A stretch of DNA of 64,000 nt from Sphagnum magellanicum. Lineage: Eukaryota > Streptophyta > Sphagnopsida > Sphagnales > Sphagnaceae. The stretch is from the NCBI GenBank assembly GCA_021904315.1, contig CM038907.1, positions 20,095,223-20,159,222 on the forward strand, given 5' to 3'. The notes below the pieces were generated by a model, which was not told where the DNA came from, made no database searches, and worked only from the letters and a program-made list of their open reading frames with translations. Numbering within the stretch: position 1 is the stretch's first letter; the number at the start of each line of letters is the position of its first letter. Below, in pieces: positions 1 to 12,921 of the stretch. The position numbers and the translations under genes are program-made.

Positions 1-815
1 AGGGAACAAATATTGCCATAGACTACGCTACTAAATGGGTGAAAGCAAGAGAATTGAGAACTAATACTACAACAGTCATAGCAAAATTTCAATATGAGTG
101 CATATTAACCAAGGTTGGATGTCCTTTGATTATAATCACAAATCAGGGAGTTCATTTTATTAATGATGCCATCAAGTATTTGACAAATCATTTTCAAATG
201 AAACATGTGGGTTTTACAACTTATTATCCTTAGGGGAATGGGTGGGTTGAGTTTACTAACAAGGTGTTTAGGACACTATTGACTAAGTTAGTTAGTGAAA
301 ATAGAACAAATTGGGATGAACATTTGTTTATAGTGTTATTTTCATACATAATTGCATACAAAGTAACAACATGGTATACATCATATCAATTAGTGTATGG
401 ATTACATCCATAAATGCCCACAGAATACATCGTTCTAGTTGTTGGTGGAGATGAGAGAGACAATACTCTAATGACAGTTTTAACTAACAAAATTACAAAG
501 CTTGAGAAGTTGCAAGAAGCTAGAATGTAGGTTGCAAAAACTGCAAAAATTCAACAATGGAATAAAACATTATGGAATCAACAAAAAATTCCAGAAAAAT
601 AATTTAGTTTTGGTGATTATGCTTTGTGGTTTCCAAAGGGCAATAAATCACACTTAGGGAAGTTTACTAAAGTATGGTTTGGACCGTATAGAATACAATA
701 TGTGTTACCAAATAACACTATATTATTTGTGATTATTGAAAAGTTTGAAACTAACCCTGTGTTGATCAATGTGAACAAGCTCAAACCTTATAAATACATG
801 GAATCTAAAGGTTAG
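1..815 (+). pseudogene. Ty3/gypsy retrotransposon integrase (3' part of pol), decayed
   Basis: This is the C-terminal part of a Ty3/gypsy-type pol: the integrase catalytic core, then the linker and C-terminal DNA-binding region ending in the usual LINVNKLKPY segment. The first core Asp is visible in AIDYATKW (codon at 21-23). The second, normally in a (T/S)DQGxHF motif, is Asn in TNQGVHF (codon at 141-143). The Glu motif survives as NGWVEFTNK. In-frame stops occur at 231-233 (where GNG motifs are usually preceded by Gln), 411-413, about 529 and 601. The GPYRI and VNKLKPY motifs identify the C-terminal domain at 624-815. Gag, protease, reverse transcriptase and RNase H would lie left of the window. 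No chromodomain is recognisable. It is clearly inactive. Confidence 0.85.
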
Positions 816-1960
816 AAAAAATAACAACAGATGCCAGTATATTGGGAACATAGTGAAGGTGGAGTTCAAGAGGCGAATTTTGACATGGAGGAGGACAGTG
901 AAGAATGTCAAATACAAAAACCACGTATGAAGAATGATGAAGTTAAAGAATAGATCATAGATCCAACGATGAACACAATTTTTATTTTCGATCTACATAT
1001 GAACAATAATTGCAACAATGTGAGATTTAGGATGCAGAGATCTAAAGATGATATGTCAAGCATATTAGTTGAATTAGTAGCAATATTCGCTCGGTCATCA
1101 TGAGTATTCACATAATCATCAAAATTGTGGGCAAAATCAACAGAAAAATTAGTGTAGTCACCAAATGTGTTTTCACTATCAATAAATAAATGGGCATAGT
1201 TAGCAGAAGGTGTACATGGCAAATGAATGGAGTTAGTACAAATAATGTAAGGAGATTACGGATGTGGAATAATTGAAAGAAGAAATATGCAACATTCATT
1301 CATAATGATGATGCTAAGCTCTTCCACGTGGCTATATAAGGGACACATAAACATATAATGATGGGCCATATTAATTTCAAGGATCATGCGTTAATTAAAA
1401 GACGATGGGTAGATGAAAAAATGAATGTGACGGGCATGATGTTCAAAAATGAAAAAAAATGGGGTAACCATCGAAAGTAGTTTGCGTTTATTATTGGAAG
1501 TTGTGCGCATTTTCAAAGTTTTAAAATTCATAGTAGTATGAATGCAAAGAGTGCAATTGAAAAATTACAATGAATAGCAAGGGAAAAAGAAGCGCAAAGG
1601 AGTGAGCATAGACAAAAGCAAAAGGAGGATACAAACTTGTTGAAAAGAACATAAGTAGAAGAAGGGTTGAGAAGAGTAGAGAGAGGAGTGTTGAATATTT
1701 AGCTATTTGTTGTAAGGTCGCCGCTGCATTCATCATCATTTTCAGAATGTGCAAAAAGGAAAGCGTATAAAAGTATGAAAATAGGTTTATTTATATTGTG
1801 TTCAATATTGTGATGTTGTTCATTAGCAACCATCCACAAGGAGTTGGAACCATGTTTGGCTATAGACCAACCGTGAAAGTAAAAATAACCATTAAATATT
1901 ATTACTTGTAAAATTGTATATATATATATCAAGAACATTTGTTAAAAACTATACTTGTCA
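816..1960 (+). mobile_element. Probable 3' untranslated region and LTR of the gypsy element
   Basis: This stretch follows pol directly and has no coding potential. A purine-rich tract near 885-902 could be the plus-strand primer. Further on is a compact promoter: a CACGTG G-box at 1325-1330 followed almost at once by a TATA box, CTATATAAG, at 1332-1340. Behind it lies a GA-rich leader (about 1600-1690). This order fits U3, R and U5 of a 3' LTR. I could not fix the LTR ends because the 5' copy is outside the window. Confidence 0.45.
1325..1340 (+). promoter_or_regulatory. G-box next to TATA box in the putative LTR
   Basis: CACGTG at 1325-1330 is followed at 1332 by CTATATAAG. G-boxes bind bZIP and bHLH factors, including ABA- and light-response regulators. 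A G-box almost touching the TATA box is unusually tight. The placement in an LTR is inferred from the pol remnant upstream. Confidence 0.4.
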
Positions 1961-2689
1961 AAATTTTAGCAGATAATCTAGAATATGATCTAATTTTTTT
2001 GTTGAATATTATAAAAGATTATAGAATATTACCCTACATCATGTATTATTTATGTGATATAAATAATGTAATCTTGCAAAAAATCACATCACAAAGAAAA
2101 CCTTACTTATAACCAATGTTTTTTTTTTTCAAATTCATGGTTTTCAAACTTTGGTGATTTTGCCCATTTTTCTATCAACTTTTCTTGAATTTACATCAAA
2201 ATTATCAATTCCAAAATTTCCAAAATTCCGTTTTTTTTCCTAGCCACAATGCCAAAATCTACAAAATGTTTTAAAATGTTTATAACCATTCCAAAAAAGG
2301 TTTAGCCAACTAGTTAAATCTAGCCAAATTAAAAGTTAAAAAGTGATTGGTTTTAATCACGATCAATGATTTTTTAGGGTTTGAAAGTTTTGACATTCAT
2401 CTTGCTCGAGCTTAGTGGAGTTTGTAAACGGTTACAAACTTGGGGTGTATAGGTGGTTTAGTTGTTACGCATAAGCAAGAGAGGTGTTTTTCACTAAGAA
2501 AATGCAACTTCGAGGTGGATTGAATTTGAGCGCAACAACAAGGTATGTATATTATTCCACTTTTGTTTCCTTTTACATTTGGCCTCCTCCTTGCAATACT
2601 TTGGTAGCTTCAATGTGCAATCATAGAGATTTTTGAAAAAATACTTTTATGGGAAGAAGATGTTTTTAGTGCCATACTATTTAACGCAT

Positions 2690-3615
2690 TCCCAACCTCC
2701 TCAAGAGACTCAAATTTGAGTCTAAAATGAAAACATCGAAAGAATAGGAAGTTGGAGCACGCTCCTTAGCTTGTAGCACTTCGGGGGTAAAGGGGCGTGC
2801 TAGAGCTTTGGGATGGGACTAGGAAGATTGACAAGCACTTCAATCACTCACACAAACTTGTACAAACTAAGCAGCTAGTTGGTTAGTGCATAGCTAAAAC
2901 ACTTTTGGTGTTAGGACGAACCATGGGCAAACTCGAACTCATAAGACTCATCACGGCCCGGACTTGGGGGAAGCCACCACCTTCCCCTTTATAGTATATT
3001 ATGTGTCTTTCCATGAGGCCCACATCCAAATGGCATTATGTCTCGGGACTCCTAGATGGGAGTCCCACAATTCCCAAACTTGGGATTCTTGTGACTTTGG
3101 GGGCCCATAACTTTGTGCGCAAACCTTCGATTGAGATAAGGTCTAAAGCAAAATTGTAGCCCTTGTCGAGAGCTTTTCAATGGTATGTTGCATGTTACCT
3201 ACACGCAAGGAAATTGGGGTGATTCTTGACTTTTAGTGGTCGGGAGTCAAATTGTCAATTTGACTCTTGGCCCTTCTTTGGCCATAACTTATGTTTCAGG
3301 TGTCCAAATGGGTGATGCAAGCCCATTTAGAAATTTTCGTTTCAAGAGCTTTCCAATGATATAAAGAACGTCTCAATCCAATGACTTTTGACCCCTATAA
3401 TTGCCCTTTAAAAATTTGGAGGTCCATTGAGATTCCAACTCCCAAAATGGGAGTTCACTTGGGAGTGTGAAGGTTCATTCCCTCACACTCTTTTGCACTC
3501 CCGAGACTATGAAATGTGATTCTCGGGCTCACTCTAGGCCCGCACCCTCGCAAGCCTTTGCCTTGGTCGTAAACCCAAGGTTAAGGTTGCAACACTATTG
3601 CACTTCACTATAACA
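2690..3615 (-). mobile_element. LTR-like dispersed repeat, copy A (inverted relative of copy B)
   Basis: The reverse complement of this segment matches 12922-13720 along most of its length. Shared landmarks, given in + orientation of copy A, are TAAAGGGGCGTGCT, GATGGGACTAGG, CGGCCCGGACTTGGGGGAAGCC and the palindrome-like GGGACTCCTAGATGGGAGTCC. On the minus strand it would begin near 3610 with TTGCAACCTTAACC, like copy B's TCGCAACCCTAC. It has no coding potential and is about 0.8-0.9 kb long, consistent with a solo LTR or another non-autonomous element. The ends are approximate. Confidence 0.55.
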
Positions 3616-3619
3616 TCCA

Positions 3620-6600
3620 AGTTCTTCTCAATAAAGTTGAAACATGTTTCAATACTTCAAACAAGTAAAGTTATTTTGTATCATTTTGACAATTAGACAC
3701 AATTTTTTCTCTGTAGGATTAAAAGAGGTCCATAATTTTGGAGCACCACCAATCTGACCCATTTTTTCATAACCATTTTTTCAAGTTAGTTTGTCACACA
3801 TGTCCCTATATGGTCCTATTTCTTTTGCAACAAAAAGATGAACCTTTGAACAACATGTTCCTTTTTGTAGATTTTGGAAAGGTGATAATCTTCCAAAGTA
3901 ACACCAATTTGACATACCTTTTCAAAGTCTTCTACTTTAGGTTGGTTTTCACACCTATCTTTTTTCTTGCTAACAATCTCTTTAAAATCCACTCTTCCTA
4001 TATTGGCATTTCAAGGCATGTTGAGGGGTTACCTCCCTTGATGTACACCTAAAAAATTATGTGGGTCCACATGAACCTTGGGGTGTACCCTATTAATTGT
4101 TGTGTTGTCATGCATTTTTTGTGTGTCTCACACCTGTGGTCAAATCATGGTCATCCATGTAATACTTAGAATGTACTGAATCTTTATGTTATGCCTTGTT
4201 CCCATCCAGACCCATATGATGTTCATGGCATTTGTATTTGTTTGACCCAATTTATGGTGTAATTGATGTAGCTTTCCATGTTGTGTCAATAGAACCCATT
4301 TCAGTAAAATCCAATATACACCTGCAAGATAAGGGTCTACATCATAAGCCCATAGACCCATTGTTGCCTTCTTGATCTTCTTGACATGGTTAATGAGGAG
4401 TTGCAGCATGGCATTGGGCCCAAATCTTGTCAAAGTGCCAATACAAAAAGATCCTAAGTATATATAGGTTATTTGTAGAGGTCTATTGCAACACAATGGA
4501 AACTAGAATCCAATACTTTTGGTTTGGTTTTTAATAGTATAAAGGGATGCATTTTAATAATATAATGACATGTATTAAGGTCCACCATATTAAGGCTTGT
4601 ATTAAGGGATACAAATTTACTATTGGGGCTCTTAATCCTAGATTTGTTTTGGGAACAACATTCTAGATCATCAAATTAGATGTGTTTAAATCTCTGGTTG
4701 TTTTTGCAACCATACATGTCAATTTGGTGTAGTCCAATTTCATCTATGTGGGGGGCATAACTCTTATGTGGACCACATGACCCCCACCACATTTTTTTAC
4801 CATATTCTTGAGCCTCCCAAGATGTCCTACTCTGCCACATATTTGTTGTATGAATCACCTTGTGTTGACAACTACCACTACACTATTTGTAGGTCTCTAA
4901 CTAAAGAGTTCAAAGTGGTGCATCCAAGACACTAAATATCCAAAGAAGGTAAAGTCACCATCTTTTACTCAAATGTTGTGTTTGTTTGTTGGTTCTAGTC
5001 AAAATGCACTTGTGCAAATGTCAAAGGAAGTTTTAAATATAGTAGAATCCAAACTATTGGATAGGTAGCACACCCAGTACCCCTTGAAAATTTTCCCATT
5101 GTTAAGGCTATAGATTCAAGCCTATGTCAATTTGTCCCAACCATTTATGAAAACATGGTTGTCTTTGTAACCAAGTCAATTGCATTGTTCAATTGAATTG
5201 TTCAACCAGATGGTCAATTGCAACATATATTGTTGTCACTCCTATGTTAGTTTGTCTCGGTCAATGTGTTCCCACCTACAAGAACATGGTTCAAACCCAC
5301 TTGTTTTCTTTTTGTTTCTTCATTTGTTCTTTGTGTGTCCATACACTAGTCCTATATGTAGATATTATGGGATGCAAAGTAGAGATTTTTGAAAGGCGAT
5401 TGGATAGGTTATTATAAAAGCTTTGCCCAATTACTATTGTCCCACAATTTGTGGGTTTACATTTCTTGGTAGGCTCTACATAAGCTAATCAACTATTAAC
5501 CATACTGTGTACCATGATTCTTCTACTACCAAAAATTATTTAAAGAGTCATTGCAGGGTCAAACCTCAGATAGTGAGAGGCATTTCAATATGGAATGATT
5601 AAATTCCAAAAGATTACTCCCATTGAGATTTTTCTTGCATAGAAAAATTACAAGGGGATAAACTACAATGCACTCAATCTATGGTTTCTAGGGATTGCAT
5701 GTCCTATGTTCAAGGGAAGTCCTTACCCCATTGGATAGTTTTCTTTTTGATTGCCATGTTGCATTAGTCAAATATGATCACACAACCCTATAATAACGAG
5801 GCAAGACAAAAAGGTTTTGACTTGTTTGGTTGTTTGCATGGTTCCATTGTATGTGTAGATGGTGGTCAACAAGAGGGCTAGACGACCCACATTTGGTGGA
5901 TAGCCAATTATTGATCGTCGTTGCGTAGGTATCATTTGATTACTCAAGCAGCAATGACATAGGCGCATTACTCATGTGGCTCATTCATCCTTGTAGTGCA
6001 TGATGATGTGTTCATCCATGTCATATGGCCATTATTTGTGAATGATATGGATCCCCTTCAAGAGTTGAAAAGGTTGTGGGATGCGAGACTTGTATCAAAG
6101 GCTTGAAAGTGCCTAGTTAATACTAATGTTCTTTGGCTTGCCCACTAGGTAGCCAAAGAAGACGTTGCCACATCTGCCCTTCCATTGTTTGTTGTAAGGG
6201 ATACATTGGAGCCTAGTGCTCTAACGTACGACAATTGGGAACAGTCTGTTGTGACATTGGAAGATGATGGAGGTGGACAAAAGCTTATAGTACATCCCCT
6301 ACACACATTGTTAGTGTAGGAGCTCTAAGAGGTGAGGGACATCCATGACCCCTTTGTGTTTGGAGATGAGGAGATATATTGTTTTGAGACTAAAAGCTTA
6401 TGTGAGTGTGATACGAAGTCTGGTTTCCCTTGCACCATTGTTTGAAACGTCATGCATGGTGTGCTTTGATTTGTTCCTATGCACTCTAGAGGGCTTATTG
6501 TGTTGTTTTCAGTTGAGTTTTGCCAAGACTCCTTTTTATGTTTTGAGCTACATTTTTGCAAGACTCCTTGTAGCAATTTGAGCACCTTGTATCTAGGACA

Positions 6601-7320
6601 CAATGACCTTGTGTTGCTATTAGTATAAGTTTTCATCTTGTTTTGCTAGTATGGTTCTTGGACCTTATATGGTTTTGTTGTGCTATGTAATTGTCATGGG
6701 TAGTGACATCTACATGTGGAACAATATGCTTTACTTGGCCTAGGGAATGGGAGATATGCAAAGTTGTTATGCACATTTAAGGGATGGGATCCCATGTATG
6801 ACCATGTTGTTGCCCATAAATCAAAGGGCACCCTCTTGGTCTCCCAAAAATTAAAGGGAAAAGCCACCATCATGTAGTGTGGCGGGCAAAATCCCATGAT
6901 ATAGGGTAGCTTGAAAGCCCATAAACAAAGGGAATAGGTCCAACTAGCTCATTGATTTGCCATGTTTCAAAGCAAATGGTAGTAGCAAAAAGCTCCTATC
7001 AAGGGGTATAAAGCAAAGGTGTGTACACCAAGAAATTATGCTTTTAGTTCTTTCATGAAGACCAATTTCATTGAATAAGTTGTCCATTTTTTCATGGTAC
7101 ACAATGTTAAAATGTGAACTAAAAATAGTTGACATTAAAATCTTGATTCAAAATAGTGAGTTCTTTGTGGTTTTGAAGGATTTTGTTATCATGGAACCCA
7201 CTAAGCCTACGCAAGCTTTAGGTCATCCAAGGACATGGGGAGAAAAACTTCATAAGGAAGAGGAGGTTGTTGCTAATCAACTGGGATTGATAAAATACAA
7301 GCGCCCATGCACATGGTGTT
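3620..7320. other. Repeat-like DNA with no recognisable gene
   Basis: About 3.7 kb of moderately AT-rich sequence. Open frames up to 118 codons exist on both strands but show no family motif and no splice-linked continuation. Around 5990-6310 the + strand has codon-like composition, with short open stretches interrupted by stops, and may be a degraded transposon-encoded protein that I cannot name. No terminal repeats or target duplications were found. Confidence 0.4.
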
Positions 7321-7329
7321 GTGGAACTG

Positions 7330-9640
7330 TGTTGGATTAGATGATATTGCCTTATAATGTTGGGTCTACATTTAGGTTTAGGGTTTATGGTTTACACATA
7401 GGATTAGGGTTTACGGTCTACAGTGACATTTATTGTGGCTTTTGTTGATCAATTGGGATTGATAAAATATAGATGCCCATGCACATGGTGTTGTGGAGGA
7501 GGAAGGCTTGTATTAAGGTCCACCATAAGGGACCATTTTAGAAGATATAAACGTCATTATCTTTCCACCACCCCTATAGTGGTAGGGTCCTTTTGATTGC
7601 TCAACATGAAAATCATTTGTATAATCTAGTTGTTGTAATTAATAATCATGATTAATCTCAATTTTCAAAACTAGCAGTATAGCTAATGTTGCATTTCCTT
7701 GAAAAAATCCACTTCCATATGTTCTTATGTGTGTCAATGTAATTGTGATGAAAGCCTACCTATGGAGCTCATGCAACCACAAACAACCATGACCCATAAT
7801 GGTATCATATGAATGCAGACCCAATGGTGGGCCTTAACTAGGATATGGAAATGGGAAGGATGGTAATGGAAGCTCTTGGAAGGTCTGATCAGTTGCAAGG
7901 AAAGCATGGGAGGGGGGGGGGGGGGTAGATAGGTAGAGATAGGGGGCCATTTAGGGTTAGAAACCTATATGATGGGGAGGGGGAGAATAATGCACATAAT
8001 GACAATGAACTTCCAGTTGGAATGCAAAATAGTCTAGGAATGGATGAATAAGAAAAACATGCGGGTAGCAGAGGACAAATATGACCTTGTTCATGAGCAC
8101 GACATGAAGAGGAAAAACATCTTCTTCCATCTACCATATTAGTAGGTAAACCAAGAATCTTACCCTTTTAATCCAATGTAACAAGCATATGGAAAGTGTT
8201 ATTACAAAGGAAATGTTTAAAAAGGCATAATGACTATAATGTTGGGTCTACATTTAGGGTTAGGGTTTAGGGAGTCAACTTGTGGTTTCCTTGGACTGTC
8301 CCAAATTGCACACATGCACTTGCAAACTTGCCTATTCATTGGGCATCCACACAATTCTTATGGCTTTTAAATTTGTTGAATCAAATTACATTGCCTAGAA
8401 CTTTAGGCATGTACAACCTTAAACCACTACTTGCAGAAACTAAATTTTGAGAGAATCAAGTTACACTGCCCATAACCTTGATAAGATGGCATGTGTTCAT
8501 TGGTCATGTTTACAACCTTTGTGGTGTGACTCTTATTGGATTAAATGATATTGATTTATAATGTTGGGATGTTGTCATTTGTACAACTTTCATGGGTCTA
8601 AATTGTGTTGGATTAAATGAAAATTGCCCTACAATGTTGGGTTTACCTTTAGGTGTAAGGTTTCTAGTTTGCATTTAAGATTAGGGTTTTGGGTCTCAAT
8701 CTACAATTTTTAAGGACTATCCTAAATTCAACCCATGTAATTGCAAACTTGTAGCCTCACTAGGCATCCATATAATTTTCATAGCTTTGAATTTTGTTGG
8801 ATCAAATTTTGTGCTATCCAGAACCTTGATTAGATGGCATGTACATTATTAAATAGCACTACTTTGAAAGTTTAGATATTGACAGAATAAGATTACGAGG
8901 CCTTAAACCTTGTTAGATGGGTGCATGTGTTCAATTCTAATTTGTACAAAATTCATGTGTTTGAATTTTGTTGGATCACATGATATTGCCCTATAATGTT
9001 TGGTCAACATTTAGGTTTAGGTTTCTTGGTTTACACATAGGATTAGGGTTTAGGGTCTCGATTAGCAAATTCCAAGGTCTATCCTAAATTCCATAAATGC
9101 ATGTACATTGATAATTAACATTACTTTGAGAATTTGAATTTTGACATAATCAATTTATAATGCCTTAAACCTTGTCAGATGGCATGTGTTCATCTGTAAA
9201 ACTTTCTTGTGTCCGAATTATGTTGGATTAGATGATATTGCCTTATAATGTTGGGTCTACATTTAGGTTTTAGGTTTTTGGTCTACACATAGGATTAGGG
9301 TTTAAGGTTTCAACCTTTGATTTCCAAGGTTTGTCCTAAATTCCATAAATACATGTACATTGTTGATTAGCATTCCTTTCAGAGTGGACTTTTAGCACAA
9401 CAATTTTCATAGCTTTGAATTTTGTTGGATCAAATTGCACTAACTAGAACCTTGATCAAATGGCATGTACATTGGTAATTAGTTAATCTAGAATTTGAAT
9501 TTTGACATGATCACTTACAATGCCCTAAACCTTGGTTAGATGGCATGTATTCAATGGTTGTTGGTGCAAGATTCATGGGGCTAAATTTTGTTGGATTACA
9601 TTATATTGTTTAAAAATTTGATCAGATTGGAGGTGTAGGT
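7330..9640 (+). repeat. Decayed tandem repeat array with telomere-like motifs
   Basis: A composite unit recurs at irregular spacing of about 250-360 bp. One landmark reads TTGGATTAGATGATATTGCC followed by TATAATGTTGGGTCTACATT and TTAGGTTTAGGGTTT, near 7331, 8236, 8535, 8612, 8970, 9222 and, truncated, 9588. A second landmark, around ATGGCATGTACATTG and GAATTTTGACATAATCA, alternates with it. Copies differ by many substitutions and indels, so the array is old. Several units carry the plant telomere-type heptamer TTTAGGG; the best run is at 8253-8272. A poly-G tract lies near 7911-7925. The array abuts the transposase remnant that starts near 9836. Confidence 0.6.
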
Positions 9641-9835
9641 ATTGGTTTTGTAAGTTTTTCTAGTTGATACTTAAACTTGTTATTTTGCAACTTGAAATAT
9701 ACATTATATATGCTTAAATCCCTACTAGGTCTATGGATTATGTATCTGTTGAAGACGTTGAGAGAAAGACCCTATAGGCATTTTGATTTCCATACAATGT
9801 GGCTATTTCCATACAATGGAACATAAAGGTTTGGA

Positions 9836-10065
9836 TTAATGGGTTGTGGGTTGTTATGTGTTAACATTTGTTAGTGAGACACATATTGGATGTGATGCAC
9901 TGCGAGAAGAATATTTGTGAAAACATGGTAAAAACCATATTTGGGGAGGACATAGTGGCAGTTCGAAAATATATGGAGGCATTTAGCATTTGGCTTCAAC
10001 TTTGGTTCTAGCAGATGACTAATGGCAACTACATAAAACCAATTGCAGCCTATGTGATGACATAT
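9836..10065 (+). pseudogene. CACTA (En/Spm) TNP2-type transposase, first surviving segment
   Basis: The reading runs LLVRHILDVMHCEKNICEN, the conserved 'DVMHxEKN' block of the plant TNP2 (Transposase_21) family, then a NGNYIKP block. It stops being readable exactly where the CACTA element at 10066 begins, and the frame resumes at 12460. In-frame stops are present (for example near 10009). The N-terminal two thirds of the usual transposase cannot be recognised upstream, where the decayed tandem array begins. TNP2 binds the ends of and cuts CACTA transposons; this copy is dead. Confidence 0.8.
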
Positions 10066-12459
10066 CACTACTAGAAATTTTGGGTTTTGCAATTGTCATT
10101 TGCAACTAAAATTCAGTTGCATGCAACACATGCAACTGCAAATTTGTGTAATTGCATAAGACAAGTTGCACATGAAATTCAGTTGCATGTGACACTACGT
10201 ATGCAACATATATATATGGTGTTAATATACATGTTCATCCATACATACTAATCCAAATGTAGTTGCACCTTGTTGTAACTCTCCTTGTAACTACAATGTA
10301 ACTAATAAAAATATGACATGTTTTAAAATTGGACAACTAACTTGCGGACACATGTCATTATTTAATTTTTTTATCTTTTCAAAATTATAAATTCATTGGA
10401 TTAATCTCAATCATTAAAGTTTCTACCATTGAGATGATGACATGTGGCACACCATGGAACGTTCATTGACCATTTGACACGTGTCATTTTAAACACAAAT
10501 TATATGATGACATGTGGCAATTAAGGCCTACCTATTTTTTAATTTTAAAATATTAATTAATGAAATTTAAATCGTCTAATTTTTGGCCAATAAGATGTTG
10601 ACACGTGTGCCTAGGTAGGTAGGTAATTATTAACCTTATTAGATAAGTAGGTTTATTTAGGTATGTAAGTAGGTTGAACATAGCTAGGTTCAGGCTATAT
10701 AGGTAAAATTAAAATAATTGGATTTTATTTTTAATATTAACCATTTCATAAAGGTCAAGCTTTATTTATTTGCTCATCCCCAATGGCATTTGGTGTTTGG
10801 TTACAATAAAGCTATTGCTCCTAATTATATACTGAGCCAAATAGAATTGGAAGCCAAAGGATATGGGATAAAAAATTCCATTGCAAACTTCATGAACCAA
10901 TTTAGTTGTACATTAGATCCAACTAATATATTAGAGTATAGCAGCCAAGGGAGGGTTTTTTTGCTTCTAGTGTCCAAAAAAAACTTGAAGCCTTCCTCTT
11001 GGCGCATCTAACACACTAAAAATTGTGAAAAAAAAAATTAAAAATGAGAAAGTTATGGCCCCCCAAAGTAATGGGGGTCAAAAACTCAGAATAAAAAGCA
11101 TTTAACACTACAAAGGTCGATTCTTAAACACCCAGAAAGTCCCTTTTATGTTGTTTTTTTGCTATTAAAGTTGAAACATAATTTGTAAAACTTCAGATGG
11201 CGCTCATGTAGGGTTTTTAATTGCTTACAATGAATAAGAAATAAGAAAGTTATGAGGTTTGAAAGTAGGAGGGGTCCAAAGAAAAAAGAACAAAAAACGT
11301 TTTGTAACTTGGAAAACTTATTCTTCTTGTTAATTTTTCATTACTCCTTTTTTTGCACTTCAAAGATGATTGTAAAATATTTTTAATAATTATGATTACT
11401 CAATGAAAATATGATTTTAACATTATTATATAGTTCAAACTAGTAATTAGCTTAAGATGTTTATGTACTTGGAGGTTAATTCATGTAGGTTATTTACATT
11501 AATATTTAAACAAAAATAATAGAATTTAAATATATAATACCTATTGATATTATATATATATAATTGATTATCATTATAATTATAATAAAGATTAATTGAT
11601 AATTATGAATATTTATAATAAATTTTAATATTATCATATTAATTGAATTTGAATAATGTTTGTGTTTAATCAAATTTACATTTTCTGAAAAAGATTCCAA
11701 ATAAAATAAAATAAAATAATTTTACTTGCCAAAAAAATATTTAAATATATCTGACAATTAAAATTTTAAAAATTGTAATATATATTTAAACCCTGGTTTA
11801 ATTTAGACATAATTAATTTAGCCATTGTTAGTTTTAGTTTGATTTAGTTGAGCCATAAATATTTTAGCCTAATTTAACTTAGCCATAATTGATTTGGCTT
11901 AATTTAATTTAGCCATATTTATTTCATGTTAATTTAATTTAGCTTAATTTATTTTAGCCATAAATAATTTAGTCTAACTTAATTTAACCATAATTAGTTT
12001 GGCCTAACTTAATTTAGCCATAATTAATTTAACATAATTTAATTTAGCCATAATTAGTTTAGCCTAATTTAATTTAGTCATGGTTAGTTTAATTTTTTAG
12101 TTTATTTAGCCTAGGTTAGTTTAGCCATGGTTATCTTAGCTTAGGTTAGTTTAGGTTAGCATAAGTTAGCATGTGGCTAACCTTAATACTAGAAGCACAT
12201 AATATTATTATACATAACCTATGTAGATATATTAAGTATAATAATTTAAGTATGTATAAATTTAGGCCATCATTTTTATGACATGTGTCCATATTGTACA
12301 CATTTAGTTGCAAATTAGTTACACACGCAATCGTATGGTTGAAAATTTATACAATATCAAATTTATAGTTGTAAACATGACCGAGATAGTTGCAAACGAC
12401 AACCAGTTGCATGCTAGTTGCATAGTGATTGGTTGCAAACGATAGGATTTCTTGTAGTG
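10066..12459. mobile_element. Non-autonomous CACTA element 1, 2.4 kb, TSD TAT
   Basis: The left end is CACTACTAGAAATTT. The right end, read on the minus strand, is CACTACAAGAAATCC. The 3-bp sequence TAT flanks it on both sides (10063-10065 and 12460-12462), the target duplication size typical of CACTA transposons. Subterminal regions hold many copies of GTTGCAA/TTGCAACTA-like motifs in both orientations (10080-10310 and 12300-12450), as expected of transposase binding sites. The interior has no coding potential: a GGTAGG-rich patch (10600-10690), very AT-rich DNA, and a tandem array of about 30-37 bp units containing TTTAGCCATAATTAATTTAG (11800-12175). It sits inside the TNP2 reading frame. 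Confidence 0.9.
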
Positions 12460-12921
12460 TATTAGGAAAAGAAGGCCTTTATGCATGTTATCAAAAAGTT
12501 AAAAACCTTAACAAGTTATATTTCAAATTTGTGAAGGAAGGTTCATAAAGATGGGAAGTTGAGGGGATTAAAATCCCATGACTACCATATCTTAATGTAG
12601 CAAGTACTTCCCCTTTGCCTTCACAATTTGATGCAAGAAAAGACATGAATGTTTCTTATTAGCTTAAGCTGAATGTTTGTTAAATTCTACTTAAAGGTGA
12701 TTGACTTAACACCATGGTAATGTTAAGGGTAAAAGCTGTTGAAACCATGTCTACTTTAGAAAAGGTCTTCCCCCTTACATGTTTTGATGTGATGACACAT
12801 CTATTAATCCACCTAGTAGAAGAACTTGACCTTTGTGGACTAGTTCACACGATGGATGTATTTGATGGAGAAGTACATGAAAGCCTTAAAAGGCTATGTT
12901 TGAAATATGGCACGGGTAGAA
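12460..12921 (+). pseudogene. TNP2 transposase, middle segment (DUF4218-type region)
   Basis: The frame interrupted at 10065 resumes with EKKAFMHVIKKLK, then KDGKLRGLKSHDYH at about 12552, a signature of plant CACTA transposases. It continues through EKVFPLTCFDVMTHLLIHL (about 12755-12815) into the block that normally reads like WMYPFERYMKxLKGYVRN, split here by small frameshifts near 12850-12900. It ends at GTAGAA near 12920, where the LTR-like repeat B is inserted. In-frame stops and frameshifts show it is not functional. Confidence 0.85.

Noticed and set aside
4140..4496. 118-codon minus-strand frame
   Set aside because: No family signature and no flanking gene structure; likely chance in repeat DNA.
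9300..9320. TTTAGGG motifs as a true telomere
   Set aside because: The heptamers are few, scattered and imperfect; there is no terminal array.
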